Assembly: GCA_001953115.1 (NCBI GenBank)
Contig: LSSL01000380.1
Span: 41,269 to 105,268, forward strand
Source: Smittium mucronatum
Lineage: Eukaryota; Kickxellomycota; Harpellomycetes; Harpellales; Legeriomycetaceae
DNA length: 64,000 bases
Direction: 5' to 3'
Shown: positions 52,343 through 64,000 of the stretch, piece by piece
Numbering within the stretch: position 1 is the first letter of the stretch
Layout: each line of letters starts with the position of its first letter
Notes under the pieces: model-generated
The model's input: only the letters and a program-made list of their open reading frames with translations
Told to the model about the DNA's origin: nothing
The model's database searches: none
Position numbers and translations under genes: made by a program

Positions 52343-53906
52343 CAGGTAGTTTCGATTATTTTTTGGTGATTTTGATTTATAAATGATTTTGATCCTACAT
52401 TTTTTAACAGTTTTTATTGGGATACAAGCCCAAATATTCATTTATTTTATCCAATACTTTTTTATTTATAATTTAGTTATGTAATGGAATCTATAATTAA
52501 TTTATTTAATTTTATGCACAGATTTTTGAGAGCTATTAAATAATGACTAGTTTCTTAAAGCTATGAATTTAAAAAAAAGAACTCACATACTCAACGCATT
52601 TTAGAAAAAGAACATCAGGATCCTTAGATTTTTATGCAAGTCTTAAGCTTGGATTAGCTTATATAATCTAGTACTCTACTTTAATAATCTTAATGTTAAA
52701 ACTGAAATTGATAGATAAGATTTTATTACTGCGGAGCTTCAAATATGAATATAATATAAGATGAAGTCGTCAAATTTTATTCATTTTGCTGAATTTATTT
52801 TTTGTTAATGGAATCTATATGATTTGATTAACATAAAACAAACTTAAGGTCTTCTTTAATAATCAAAAAATAAACAAATAATTCACAAAAGAAATGCTTA
52901 AATCTATCAAAAAAATTAGTTTACTAGTTATACTTATTTATAAAGAAAACACTTTTATTCAAAATTTGAAGGGTTTATGTAATATTTATTTTTCAGCTGA
53001 GTTGAAATCAAATCGAGCTTAGTTTATTTATTCATATTATGTTATAATAAATAATTTGATAAGTATAAATAATCTGATACACTATTAAGATGTATTAAAA
53101 ATATGAAAAAAATAATACATTATTTTTTAAATACCTTTTATTTTTTGGCTTAAAATCATTACTTTCAATCTATTTAAAAATATCTACAATATAATAAACT
53201 CGAAATTTTTTTGATAATAATGTTCTAAATCAAAGAGATATAATTTAAATTTTAAAATTTTGTTTTAAAAAACTTCGCTCAATTTAGTTTATAATTTATA
53301 TTTTATAAATAAAATTAAATGATGAGTATAAAGGTATTAGATTTTAGATGAAAATCGTTTTTTATGTACTATTCTTAGTCTTTACTGAATAATAAAGATT
53401 GAATAAATTTAAAATTAACCACAAAGTGATATAAATTGGGATAAATTTGGAATTATGTTTTTAATTTAAATCATTATCAATTAAAAGTAATGATAATCTT
53501 GAAATGCATTTTCAAAATTTGCAATTCGACTTCTTTAAAAGTGTATAACAATTATAATTTAAAATTCTACTTGAAATTTAAAAGCATAAATTTTTTATCT
53601 CACACCGGCATCTTAAGGTTGATTAAAGCTCTTTTGATAACTTGGACCTAAATGTAAGCTTTCAGGGTCAAAGCTATCCCTTAGTGACAGTAAATTCTAA
53701 TTTGAAATAAAAAAAATTATTTGATTTTATTGGAAAAAATGAAAATTTGGATAAAGTTTTAAAGTATTTCATTATCTGAAAGAACATATTAATTATATTA
53801 ATAAACCAATAATTAGAGTTTCAATATCTCTCGATTAGATAACCTTCAAAAAAGAATCAAAATAACTTGGAAATCACAATCACCAAAAAATAATCAAAAT
53901 CACCTG
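52343..53906. mobile_element. Candidate Tc1/mariner-type non-autonomous element
   Basis: Terminal inverted repeats of about 37 bp begin CAGGT on each side (52343-52379 and 53870-53906), differ at about five positions, and share the run GATTATTTTTTGGTGATT. TA lies directly outside each end, matching the TA target duplication of Tc1/mariner elements. The 1.56-kb interior has no clear transposase. Four further bases outside the TA also match in inverted orientation, so an old inverted duplication is an alternative. Confidence 0.45.
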
Positions 53907-53908
53907 TA

Positions 53909-56900
53909 AATCAAATCTTCATGCAACAAATATATATATGTTTAAAATCAAAGATTTTTACTCATGATTTTATTTTTTATTAATTTTGGATTAAATATCT
54001 GATATATTAATATAGTAATACATCAAAATAATAAATTTATTCAATGTTAATTTATAGTAGGATTTTATAGATGACTAGAATTTATAGCTACATTGTTTGA
54101 TGCATGTAGGATTTTTCTGAGTTATCTTAATGGTGAATATAGAAAAAATATTATTTAAAATAAATCTCAATTTTAAACAAATAAGGATAACTAAATTTGC
54201 ATTCATATTATTTTTGAATATATTATTTTTTTGAATTTTATCTAAATAGTATAATAAATAAGAAATTATTAGTATAAAAAATAAAAATTACCATTCTATA
54301 TTTTAATTAATTTATAGAAAATAAATCATAAATTCAAAGGTTTTTTGCTTGTAAAGTTTAATTTTATAGTGAAAAAAATATTAAGACGAATTATTAATAT
54401 CACCTATGGTAAATTTAAAATCTATAAGAAATATTTTATCTATAACCTCATTCTATATGAATGCTCATATCCGACTTATTTTTACATCATCATTCTTTAT
54501 AAACAAAGAAAAATTTTATTTTTTATAGATGAGATAAAAGTATAAAAAATGCAGAAAAAATAGAAATATAAAAGTGATTCGGAAAAAAAATTAATTTCTG
54601 CGCCCCAATTTTGCATAATAAAAATATAAAAAAAAATTTTATAAAAATAACTGGAGTAAGAGATGTAAAAAATTCTCATAAAAAAATGCATATTGAAATA
54701 CTCGCAAAAATTTATTTATTTATTTTTTGGATTTTATATTTCTAAACGGATAATTTTTTAAAAATAGGGTTATTTTAAAGATGATGTACTATTTTAATTA
54801 AATTTTCCAGATTTGAAACGAAATCGTAACCAAAGTAAACCGATATTTTTAATGTAAATAGATTCATCCAAATAACTAGAATTAAAAACTTCTCTAAGCC
54901 TTTTAACAACAGATAATAATTTTTTGTTTCCAAAAATATTAAAAAAACATATATTTATTTCGGATAAGTTATATTTAAATCAAATGGTGCGTGTTTATTT
55001 AAATAAAAGAACTAAAAAAAGTTATTAGTGCATCGATTTTGAAAAAATGTTAATTTTAACATGCAAATATAATTTCATAAAATTTGCTAGAATGTATTGA
55101 AAAATAGTTAAAAAACCCTTAATTTGTTAATAAATTATAAAAAAAGTTTAATTTCATTAAATAAAATGCTAAAACGAAGGTTTACCAAAATAAATAATAT
55201 TTTTAGACAAAAAAAACCAATTTATAGATAGTGCTATTTTTTTCTGTATATTCAAAACCTCCGTAATAAGATTTTTAGAAATTTAAATATACTGAATTTA
55301 ATAAAAGATCCATCAATTCAATGTTTTAAATTATTTTAAAATTTTAATTTCAAAAACCAAAAATAAAAAATTTAATAATTTTTTCAGGGCTAATGTAGTA
55401 CACATTATTTTTTATATTTAAAGAATAATGAGCATTATCAGTCCACCACATACTTTGTATCAATATTTTAAACTATTTATGAAAAAAGAGTCAGACAAAT
55501 AAAAATGAATATTAATTTTTTTGAATATTTATAAGTACGTAAATCTCATTAAATTTTTATTTTTGAAAAGGTTTATCCTAAAAATCATTTTTTATATGGA
55601 TTAAAAAAATTAAAACTTATCATTTGTAGATAGTAAAAAAAAACAATCATATGTAACATCAATAAATTACAAATATTATTCAACTAAATGCGATCAAAAT
55701 AGAATTTGAAAAACTCAAGAATGCTGATATTTGCGTTTAATTAAAATTTATTTTTTATACAACTCCCAAAAATAAAAATTTTTATAGGTTCTATTATGAT
55801 TGAATTTTTTTTGGATAATATCCTCCTTTTTAAATAATATTTAAAAAAATTTATGAAAAAAAAAACTGTAAAATCAAGTTTAAATCAATTTAATTAAAAC
55901 AAATGAAAAGAAATGAATCTTAATCAAATTGTTTTTTAAAATATAAATGAAATTTATTTTTTAAATTAATATTACTGTAAAATTAAGATTTAATCAGATT
56001 ATTATTTTAATTAAAGGTAAACGAATATACATGTTAAAAATATAAAATATATGGAAGGATACAAGTTGAAAAATAGTCATTGAAAAATGACTAATTTTCC
56101 TTATTTATTTTATTTTTTATTTTTTAAAAGTCAATTATGCTTATGTGAGGCTTTCTTCATTGGATGAAACATTCAATATGCGTACCGAATCGTTTGATTC
56201 ACTAAAATTACAAATAAATCTAGGTACACATGGCAACTTTAAATCGAACAAAAAAAAAATCGTAAAATATTTGGAGTTTGTATCGAAAATTTTTTTTATT
56301 TGTAAAAAAGTTTCAAAAAATACGAAACTTTCCATTTCTCAAATGAGTTTATACCCAAAGATTTAATTGAATTTCGATGCACGTATTGTGGATAAACTTA
56401 ATTATATCATTTTGAAATTTATACTTCAAAAAGGGTTATTTTTTTATCGTTTTAGCATAAATTTGTTGTCTAAATTTTTGAATAATTCAAAATATTTGAT
56501 ATGTATTTAAAAAATACAACAAAATAAATAATTAAATCCATCTTATTGTAATTAATAAAGAATATTTTAAGATTAGCAACTAATATATTTGAGAAGTTTA
56601 AATTGTAAAATGTATTAATTTCACTTTTTATATCAAGTTAAATACTTAATATCTTATTCTCATTCAAAATCTACAGTCTGATCCTAAGTTTATATTTATT
56701 TAATTAGTTTTTCATAAAAATTAATTTTTGATTTATAAATATGAAATTATTTAATATCTAATTTTTTTGAAAAGAATTCTCAATTTAACTAAAAAAAAAA
56801 TATTAATATTAGAAAAAAGTTAGAGGTATGGAAATTGAGTAAAAATAAATTATGAAATAAATAAAATGAATCTTGTACTGTTGGCTTCAATTAAAAAATA

Positions 56901-59040
56901 GTGAGAATAAATGCAAATTAGAGTGAATAATTAAGAAAAAATTAAATTATATTTCAAGAAAAGCATTTCATAATGATTATAAAATAATAATATAATATTA
57001 CACCAAAATTGGAGTTTAAGAATGTTTTAAAAATATAAATATAAGTCAAATATATAAAAAAAATTCAGTATTCGCGATTTGGATGCATTTTTTTTAAAAA
57101 AATTTAACACTTCTGTCGATATTTTATCAGAAAATAAGTACTTTTATTTATACTTTAAGCTTCACAAAATAATTCGAATTTTATAGACCCAAGATAATTT
57201 CTAATTTAAGATTATCTTTTCAGTAATTTTATTATAATTAATTTTTATTTATATATAAAAATAATGGGGGGTTTTCACTCGTTTAAAACAATATTAAATT
57301 TATAATATAGAAATTAAATGCACTGATTATGATTATTGTAAATTTTTGGAGGGATTAAATTATAATAATTGTTAGAATTATCGGTGTTTTAACCGAATAT
57401 TTTAAATTTTTTAATTTTTTTTTTATCTACAGAAATTATAGAAATTAAATCTAAACATATCCTCGATAAAATAATATCTTTTTACTTAAAAATAGAGTGA
57501 TTATTAATATTTTATCAGATTTGTGATTTTTTATAACAAATTTTTTAATAAGTTACTTTAATAATATATATTTGGTTTTTAATATGTTTAATAAATTTTT
57601 AAGTGCTATAATTTATGAGTCCAAACAGAATCTTTATAAATTATAAGATTTTTCAGCAGTGGATTCTAGTAAAAATATAAGCCTTTATTAACCTCCGTCT
57701 TTTAAAAAATTTCAAATTGGGTGAAGAGCCTTCGAAGAAAATAAAATAAAATTGTAAGGTATTATTTTTTTTTATTCTTTTAATTCATTTAATTTATAGA
57801 TTATACTTTATTTAAAATATATTTAAAATTGGCACTTTATATCTATCTAATAAATAGTACGAGAAATACATATTTATATTGATAAAGATATTAGAATTTT
57901 AAATATTAAATTTCATACTTCTAAATGGATTGAAAAAAAAGATTAATTTTTGATGATTAATCGGTATAATAGTTTATAAATCATTTGAAAGTCTGATAAG
58001 TCCATATTTTTATACAATCACGTAGGAGTTTTTAATTATTGTTAACGTGTAAGCTGCAGCTTTTTCCCTTGAGGTTCAGTTTTATTTAAATTGTTCATTT
58101 TTTCGGTAAAGCCTGGCCTAAAATTTGTAACTTTTGTTTTGGTTTATCTTATGCTTTTTTTTTCTTAAAAGATTTTTTCTTACGTACGGAACAGAATTTG
58201 GAAATGGTTCAATTCAAAGTGTAGTAATAATAATTTTTATTTTATTTTTTATTTAGATTTTTTATTTAGATTTTTTATTTTTTTTTATTGAGTTTTAGAA
58301 TGTAAAATATTATATTTATTAGAACAGGATAAGTAAAATAATGAGATTTTATTTTCAAATTTTAATGTTCAGTTTCGATAATTAATGTTTCAGATGGAGT
58401 ATAAATCTTACTAAAATTGGGTTTTAGTTCGGTTTGATTTTTTTTTCTACTCTCTGTCCCCATTATCTTCAACCTTTTCGGGATTTATATAGAGTTTTTA
58501 GATTATTTATATTAGAATTAGCCTTTTATTTTCTATTTTTTTCTAATATTTCACCATACTTTAAAAATATTTACCATAAGCCAAGGATGTATTTTTTTTC
58601 ATTCAAAATAATTACGAATCTTTGTTTATAGCATTAAAAGCTTCAAAAAAAATTCTTTTGTTTTATGATTTTCAGTAGGTTATTTTTTTTTATAAAAAAT
58701 TTTTGAGTAGATCTTCAGCATATTTATGGTATATTTTCAATTTAAAACTTGTTTCACGAAAATATTGATTTTACTTTCATATTATCCAGAAATGATTTTT
58801 TTTGATAAAAAACCAAATTCCAGATAAAAAAACTGAAAATTATATTTTTTGACTTTTAAAAATATTTAAAAAAATCAACAGTAATATAAATCAAATACTA
58901 TAACCTTTTAAAATATATTCATTTGAACCAATTCCATCGAGGAGTGAAAATTTTGGAACTGCCGAAATATATAATTTTTTTTAATCAGTATTTATTTTTA
59001 AATTCAATAAAAATGTATAAAAAAACTAAAAAAAAATTTC
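53909..59040. other. AT-rich stretch without recognisable genes
   Basis: Short frames at 54345-54545, 56145-56366 and 58434-58631 have no motifs. A small tandem repeat of TTTTTATTTAGAT lies around 58244-58280. Nothing else was recognised. Confidence 0.55.
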
Positions 59041-59969
59041 TAGTCAACTCCGTTCTATCTCTAGTAGCAGAATACCCACTGGGAACTGGTTCAAGGAGGT
59101 AGTTAATCTATTAATATTTCCCAGTATTAATATATTGGATACAAGAATTCCATCCAAAAATTTCGCTTATCCCAATTCAATTATATAGCAGGTTTTTTGG
59201 TGTGTAGCCTAAAGAAAGATATATTAGACCCCCCTCCCCCCCAAGGAGTTTTCCGATCTACTAAAACTGAGCTTATTCACATGAAGAACTAATATTTTCT
59301 TAAAAATTAATATTTTTGGCAAAAAGATTCTAATTGTATTTCTTCGGACGTTACCATATTTAACGTAAACTAAAAATAATGCTCAACTGTCTCTGGAATG
59401 TTTTTTTTTCTAAAAGGGCAAAAAATAAATAAATTTATGTCGATTATTTTTGCATTGGCTAGGCGTTGAACCGTCCAAAACTGACCAAATCGGAATTTTC
59501 CGATTTTCTGAAAGCCTATCCGTTGATTTGGACACATTTTTTGAAGTTTATTCAAACTTTCGTAATTTTTTATTCCCCGATCTAGAGTCTATTTAAGAAT
59601 ATTATTCAGTTATTCAAAAAATTTAGATCGGTAAATGATTTTATAGTTTGAAAAATTTCACTTTTTTCACAATATTTTTTAAGCCATTTTGATTTATCCG
59701 TCATTCATGTACTAATTCAGGATCTGTGGGGTCTATTAATTAAGTTGGCTGTCTAGGATTTTTCATTTTTCATTTTATGAAATGTGCATTCACGGGCTAC
59801 ATTGTTTTACATAAGTACTGATTTTATATTCAATTCAGTCTTAGGGCTTTCCATAGCAGCAGATTTGCCAAATACTTCAACAAATCTGGTTTCTTTATTA
59901 ATTTCATTTTTTATTGGTTTTATTCGGATCTACATATACCGAAAGAATTCTCACCCTATGTTCCAATTG
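59041..59969 (-). pseudogene. Non-LTR retrotransposon RT C-terminal part, interrupted and decayed
   Basis: Read on minus from 59969, fragments in shifting frames match the region after the reverse transcriptase core of fungal LINE-like elements: GENSFGICRSE, then RFVEVFGKSAAMESPKTELN, then SKWLKKYCEKSEIFQ. At 59555-59373 there is FRFGQFWTVQRLANAKIIDI leading into CPFRKKNIPETVEHYF, the usual C-terminal zinc motif with its second Cys changed to Arg. Stops and frameshifts are frequent. Similarity fades toward 59041. The upstream part resumes at 62933 beyond the inserted Tigger element. Confidence 0.7.
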
Positions 59970-62932
59970 CAGTATTACCCAGCTTGAGTGATCACTGTCT
60001 TAAATGCTCGCCCCGTTTAAATTTTGATAGCAATTAGAAAATTTGAGAATCAATATTTTGTTGGTAAATTTAAAATTTTTTATTGGGGTAAAATATCAAA
60101 GATGAAGATTAATAAATTATATTTATAAATATTAATCAAATTTTTCAATTATTAGCCAAACATTTAATTTTTGATTTGGATTTTTTTTGAGCTTTGAATT
60201 TCTCATAACAAAAATTTCCAGATTTCTTTGGCATTAAATTGCTTGAAACATAGTGTAAGTGCCATTTCTTTATAATTATAAACCTTTCCATTAAACATGA
60301 TTTTCATAAAAAGATATAAACTATATATACCTATATTTATATATAAGTGATTTTTTTTTATGTTTTATACATTTTAAAGTAAATTAAATATTCAAAAAAT
60401 GTAAAATAGACTCTGAAAAACCGAAGATATTAACTAAAGAAATAGTGGATAGTGCTTTGTTTTTTCTTTTTCTCCTTTTTTTACTACATTTGGTGGGGAT
60501 ATATTAGCGACAGAGTTCCTCAAACAGGTTTTTTTTTTAAGCTTTTACTTTGAAAGAGTGATTTAACCACTTTATATAGGTACTCCAGATTTATTTGAGA
60601 CATTATATCTTCAATAGAAACAATTTTTTCTACCAAATGCGATCGCTTTTTTGTAAAATTTAAATCTTTTGTTTCAAAAAAATTATTTGATGAAACTAAA
60701 TTTTTTTCGGCTATCTGGTTTTTATATCGTAATGGCACTTTTTTAAAATTCGTGGGTATTATTGATAGCACTATCGATTTCTTCGATAATTTATTTTCAA
60801 TATTCAATTAAATTATTCTCATTCATATTTAAAAATTGTTTTAATTGAATATTATCTATTCTTTCCTCGATGTTATAATTATTTAGAAAGCTTTTTAATA
60901 TATTGTAAACATCAGATATCCATTTTTTTTTCACTGAAAGTATTTTTCATATTGATGCTGATGTAGTCATTTCCTGTTTCTTCTTTTAAGTTTGGAATTA
61001 TTTCTACTTTTGAAAAATATTTGTGTAATTTTTTAACCATAATATCGATCCAGGGCTGCAGTGGTATTTCAAAAGAATCTAATACGTGAGCAGGGTTACC
61101 TAATAAGAATCCGCAGCTCCCCTAGTCATTTTTTTTATTCCTCTTGAAGGATATCTTTTTTTTCTTTAGGAAAATCATGAAATTATATAATTTTTTTAAC
61201 CAACAAAAATTTATGCCTTTTTTTAAAGGCCCCTATGGTCCCCATATCCATGATCTGCTTCTAGAAGGTGAAATTAGGAGGAAATAAAATATCTCTAATT
61301 CCATCATCTTCAAAAGCTGAAGCATCCTTGAAGCTTTATCAGGTAAAATTAGGACTTTGTTTTCAGTTAATCTTTTCACAAAAGGTTTAAATACATTTAA
61401 AACTCATTCTTTAAATATATTGGTATCCATAAAAGCATTTTCCTGTTTAATATAGGGAATGGGGAATTTTTTAGCCCTGATGCATGCTGGATTTATACTT
61501 TTCCCAATCATAGATATAGGTGTTTTTATTGATCTAGTAGAATTGCTAAAAAGCACCAAAGTTACTCTGAATTTCATTTTTTTGTTTCCTCGTCAGTTTA
61601 ATATTTTTAGAAGGGTGAAAAATGGTGTATATTGGGACTAAGTGAAAAAAAAGTCCTGTTTCATCTATGTAAAAAAAATTTTCTGTATTGTATTCACCAA
61701 TGATATACCTCATGTTTTCAAGTTTAGACATAAATTCAGAATCATTTTTTTTATTTCACCTTATTCTCCAAACAAAGATACACTTTTAATGTAATGCCTT
61801 TTGCAAAACCCGTAATAACAACCATTAGATGAACTGAAATCAGTAATATCTAATTCTCTAGATATTTGATGTACTTTTTGTATAACTATAGGTGGGAGAA
61901 GGAAAATTTTGGTCATTCTACCAAACTCAATCCATTTAAGAATAATTTTTTCGATTTACGGCCATTTCGGAACTGAAACCCTTAAGATATCTTTTTTCTC
62001 TTCTAATGAAATTTTTTTTGATCTTGTCGATATTTTTTCACCATTTTCATACATTTTTCTCACAGAACTTTTGGATATTCGGAATTCTCTACCCAGATCC
62101 TCATTGAAGTTTTTGGCTTAGATTTAACAACACTTATTATTTCTAGAATTTTAGTTTCAGAAACTCTAGCTCCTCTACCTCTTTTTTTTTACTTTTTAAA
62201 TAATTTTATTTATCATTTTTTTACATTTTAGTTTAAATAAATGTTGAAAATTCAATCAAAATTTATTTAATAAAACTTAAATCGTATTTTAAAGCTATCT
62301 TTTCCTTACTGTAAAAGCTTTATTTGTTTAATATTTCAATAGTAAAAGAATATCAGAGGGCTTAAAAAAGTTAATATTTAGTTTTTCAAAAAAGAATGTT
62401 TGAATTTTTTCAATTATTTTTATTATTACTCATACCAGTTAATAATATTTTTTGTTTATTATTGATTATTTAACGATTTTATTTTATAACAATATTTATA
62501 ATTAATGCGATCAGTTTTGGTTCCGATAATTCATTCTTCTCAATAAGATGGAAATTTCTTTAGGTTTTATCCCCACAAAAAATGTATAATACTGCGTGTA
62601 TTCAAATATATATATATATATAATTTTCTTCAAAAATATATATGAACTCATGTAGCAAAAAATATTTAATTTAAAATATTCACACTTATATCTATTAGTG
62701 TCATTATAACGCACAAATAATTTTATTGTCATGTGCAAAAATAAAAACTGAATTTAATTGAATCTCATCAAATCTATTTAAATTTAAAAGAACTTTATTG
62801 TATATTTGCCTATTATTTGAAACCTTAATAAATTAAAAAGAAGCTTTATTGGTTATCTCTAAGTTCTCAAAAACTCATAAGTACGCAGTTTGAATATGAA
62901 TGCAAAATATGTACTTAAGCGGGGTGATACTG
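59970..62932 (-). mobile_element. Tigger/pogo-like DNA transposon inserted in the LINE
   Basis: The ends are CAGTATTACCCAGCTTGAGT (59970 on plus) and CAGTATCACCCCGCTTAAGT (62932 on minus), 17 of 20 identical. Both ends are flanked by TG, a 2-bp target duplication. The element is 2,963 bp and carries a decayed DDE transposase on the minus strand, with about 740 bp upstream of the transposase region and about 550 bp after it. TIR length and terminal CAG fit the Tc1/mariner superfamily, pogo branch. Confidence 0.88.
60520..62190 (-). pseudogene. Tigger/pogo (CENP-B-like, DDE_1) transposase, decayed
   Basis: From about 62190 downward, in three shifting frames, the order is: an N-terminal psq-type helix-turn-helix (EDLGREFRISKSSVRKM), a CENP-B-type helix-turn-helix (ILKWIEFGRMTKIF, then SRELDITDFSSSNGCYYGFC, then KRHYIKSVSL), and a DDE_1 domain. 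Catalytic Asp 1 is in YIDETGLFF (61663-61665), Asp 2 in LILPDKAS (61338-61340; usually followed by Asn) and Asp 3 in IMDMGTIGAF (61246-61248). GKSINPACIR and LFPPNFT are also family hallmarks. The C-terminal part includes the frame 60807-60520. Multiple stops and frameshifts make it non-functional. Confidence 0.85.
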
Positions 62933-63130
62933 TGGTATGGGAAACGAATTTATTATTTTTATTTTTATAGATGTGGGCAGATCGGCTCTAGATAAAAATA
63001 TATATCAGCTAAAAAATGCACTTTTGGCTTCATTTATATTTCATTTTATGTTTGATGATGAATACCGATCATCATTAAAAATTTATTCTAGATATTCATA
63101 TTATTGTAGAATTTCTAAATTTCGGTCTTA
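62933..63130 (-). pseudogene. Non-LTR retrotransposon, upstream piece of the interrupted RT
   Basis: On minus this reads NINEAKSAFF, one stop, then FLSRADLPTSIKIKIINSF and PIP at the Tigger junction. This matches the segment of LINE reverse transcriptases just before the PI-x-TYG motif, which appears (as PIGT-stop-GE) at 59969 on the other side of the insertion. How far the LINE extends past 63130 is unclear. Confidence 0.7.
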
Positions 63131-64000
63131 GACCAACAGAAAAAATGATAAGGACAAATTAATTTTTTGAGGTTTGTTTTAATAGATTTTTTAGTTTAAT
63201 ATGAAATTTTCATAAAAATAGTGTATAATATGATTACTTAGAGATGAATATCCAAAGATTTTTAAATGCTTTGTATTTTAATATTACTAAAAAAAAGGGC
63301 ATGAAATTGGCCCAAAAAATTCATATAATTAAAGCAAAAAAGGATTGCTAGAGTTTATATAAAAGTCCAAAAATAAAATAATTTTATGTAGAGGAAATAC
63401 AGGAGAAAAATAAAGCGACATAAAATGTAATTATTATTCATTGTGCGTTAATAAATTGTTTTAATTTTATGATAAAAATGCAGCAATATATTATACTAAA
63501 AGGTAAAAACTCGTGATTCCCATGAATAATAATAATAATAAAATAAGGAATTTACAGGGTTTTTCATTCCAATAGACCCTTTTTTTCATTCCAATAGACA
63601 TTTTTTTTCATTCCAATAATATATTATTTCATAAGAGTAACGGGAAACATTGATTGTATAATTTAATTTTGGCTCTAAAAACGCCTATATTATATTTTAT
63701 AAAAGTACAGCTAATCACTTTAAAGAGTGAAAATTTTATAACTAAAAATTCACAGTGTTCCTAATCAGGAAAAGTATTGTTTATATAAAAGAATAAAACT
63801 GAGTTTTAAATTAGTAAATATTCCTATAGTGTCTTCCATTATTCGATCTTTTTACATTAATTTTACTTTCATGTACACCATTGGTTAAAGATCGAACACC
63901 TTGGCATGTGTATCAATTATAAAATAGATTATAATTATAGTGGGAAAAATAATGATTATAAAAAAATCACACAATAAATATTTTTATTGCACCAGCTTCA
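63131..64000. other. AT-rich end of window with a small tandem repeat
   Basis: TTTTTCATTCCAATAGAC-like units repeat three times at about 63560-63620 with T runs of varying length. An (AAT)n run lies at about 63524-63540. The rest shows no gene. Confidence 0.5.

Noticed and set aside
63870..63910. GTTCGATC on minus as a tRNA T-loop (B box)
   Set aside because: The flanking bases do not form a T-stem and no A box or acceptor stem could be found.

Overview
The window is very AT-rich eukaryotic nuclear DNA (roughly four-fifths A+T by eye), with two assembly gaps (17728-18095 and 33071-33306). Evidence for a eukaryote is a GT-AG intron in a mitochondrial complex I gene, a TATA box ahead of the other gene, and several eukaryotic transposon families. 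The Ty3/gypsy chromovirus with a Tf1-like self-priming arrangement, together with an NADP-glutamate dehydrogenase, suggests a fungus, probably an early-diverging AT-rich lineage. That placement is inference.

Only two host genes look intact. An NADP-specific glutamate dehydrogenase lies at 12471-13907 (+). A two-exon NDUFS8/TYKY complex I subunit lies at 15532-16334 (-). They are convergent, about 1.6 kb apart, and stand out by much higher GC than their surroundings. Complex I implies a respiring mitochondrion.

Most other recognisable sequence is mobile-element debris. There is a decayed MULE transposase with a FLYWCH finger (about 18845-20422, +). A complete-length but mutated Ty3/gypsy chromovirus with two LTRs occupies 30914-37192 (+). 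A 1.56-kb TA-flanked inverted-repeat element is at 52343-53906. At the right end a Tigger/pogo-like DNA transposon (59970-62932, minus-strand transposase) sits inside the reverse transcriptase of a non-LTR retrotransposon, with a 2-bp TG target duplication; excision in silico restores the LINE frame. There is also a 0.55-kb foldback at 26853-27400 and a near-identical pair of inverted 0.5-kb repeats about 10 kb apart (28422-28990 and 38138-38707) enclosing the chromovirus.

The most unusual signals are: the chromovirus 5' LTR with eight perfectly phased heat-shock-element units and a 14-nt primer-binding site exactly complementary to the predicted 5' end of its own RNA; a 72-bp minisatellite inside its pol gene that has amplified units already carrying a stop codon; a glutamate dehydrogenase with an altered active-site glycine loop; and a GC-richer island (17165-18290) with strong short hairpins whose gap is flanked by identical 186-bp copies. 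The long remaining stretches are AT-rich DNA in which no gene is evident.
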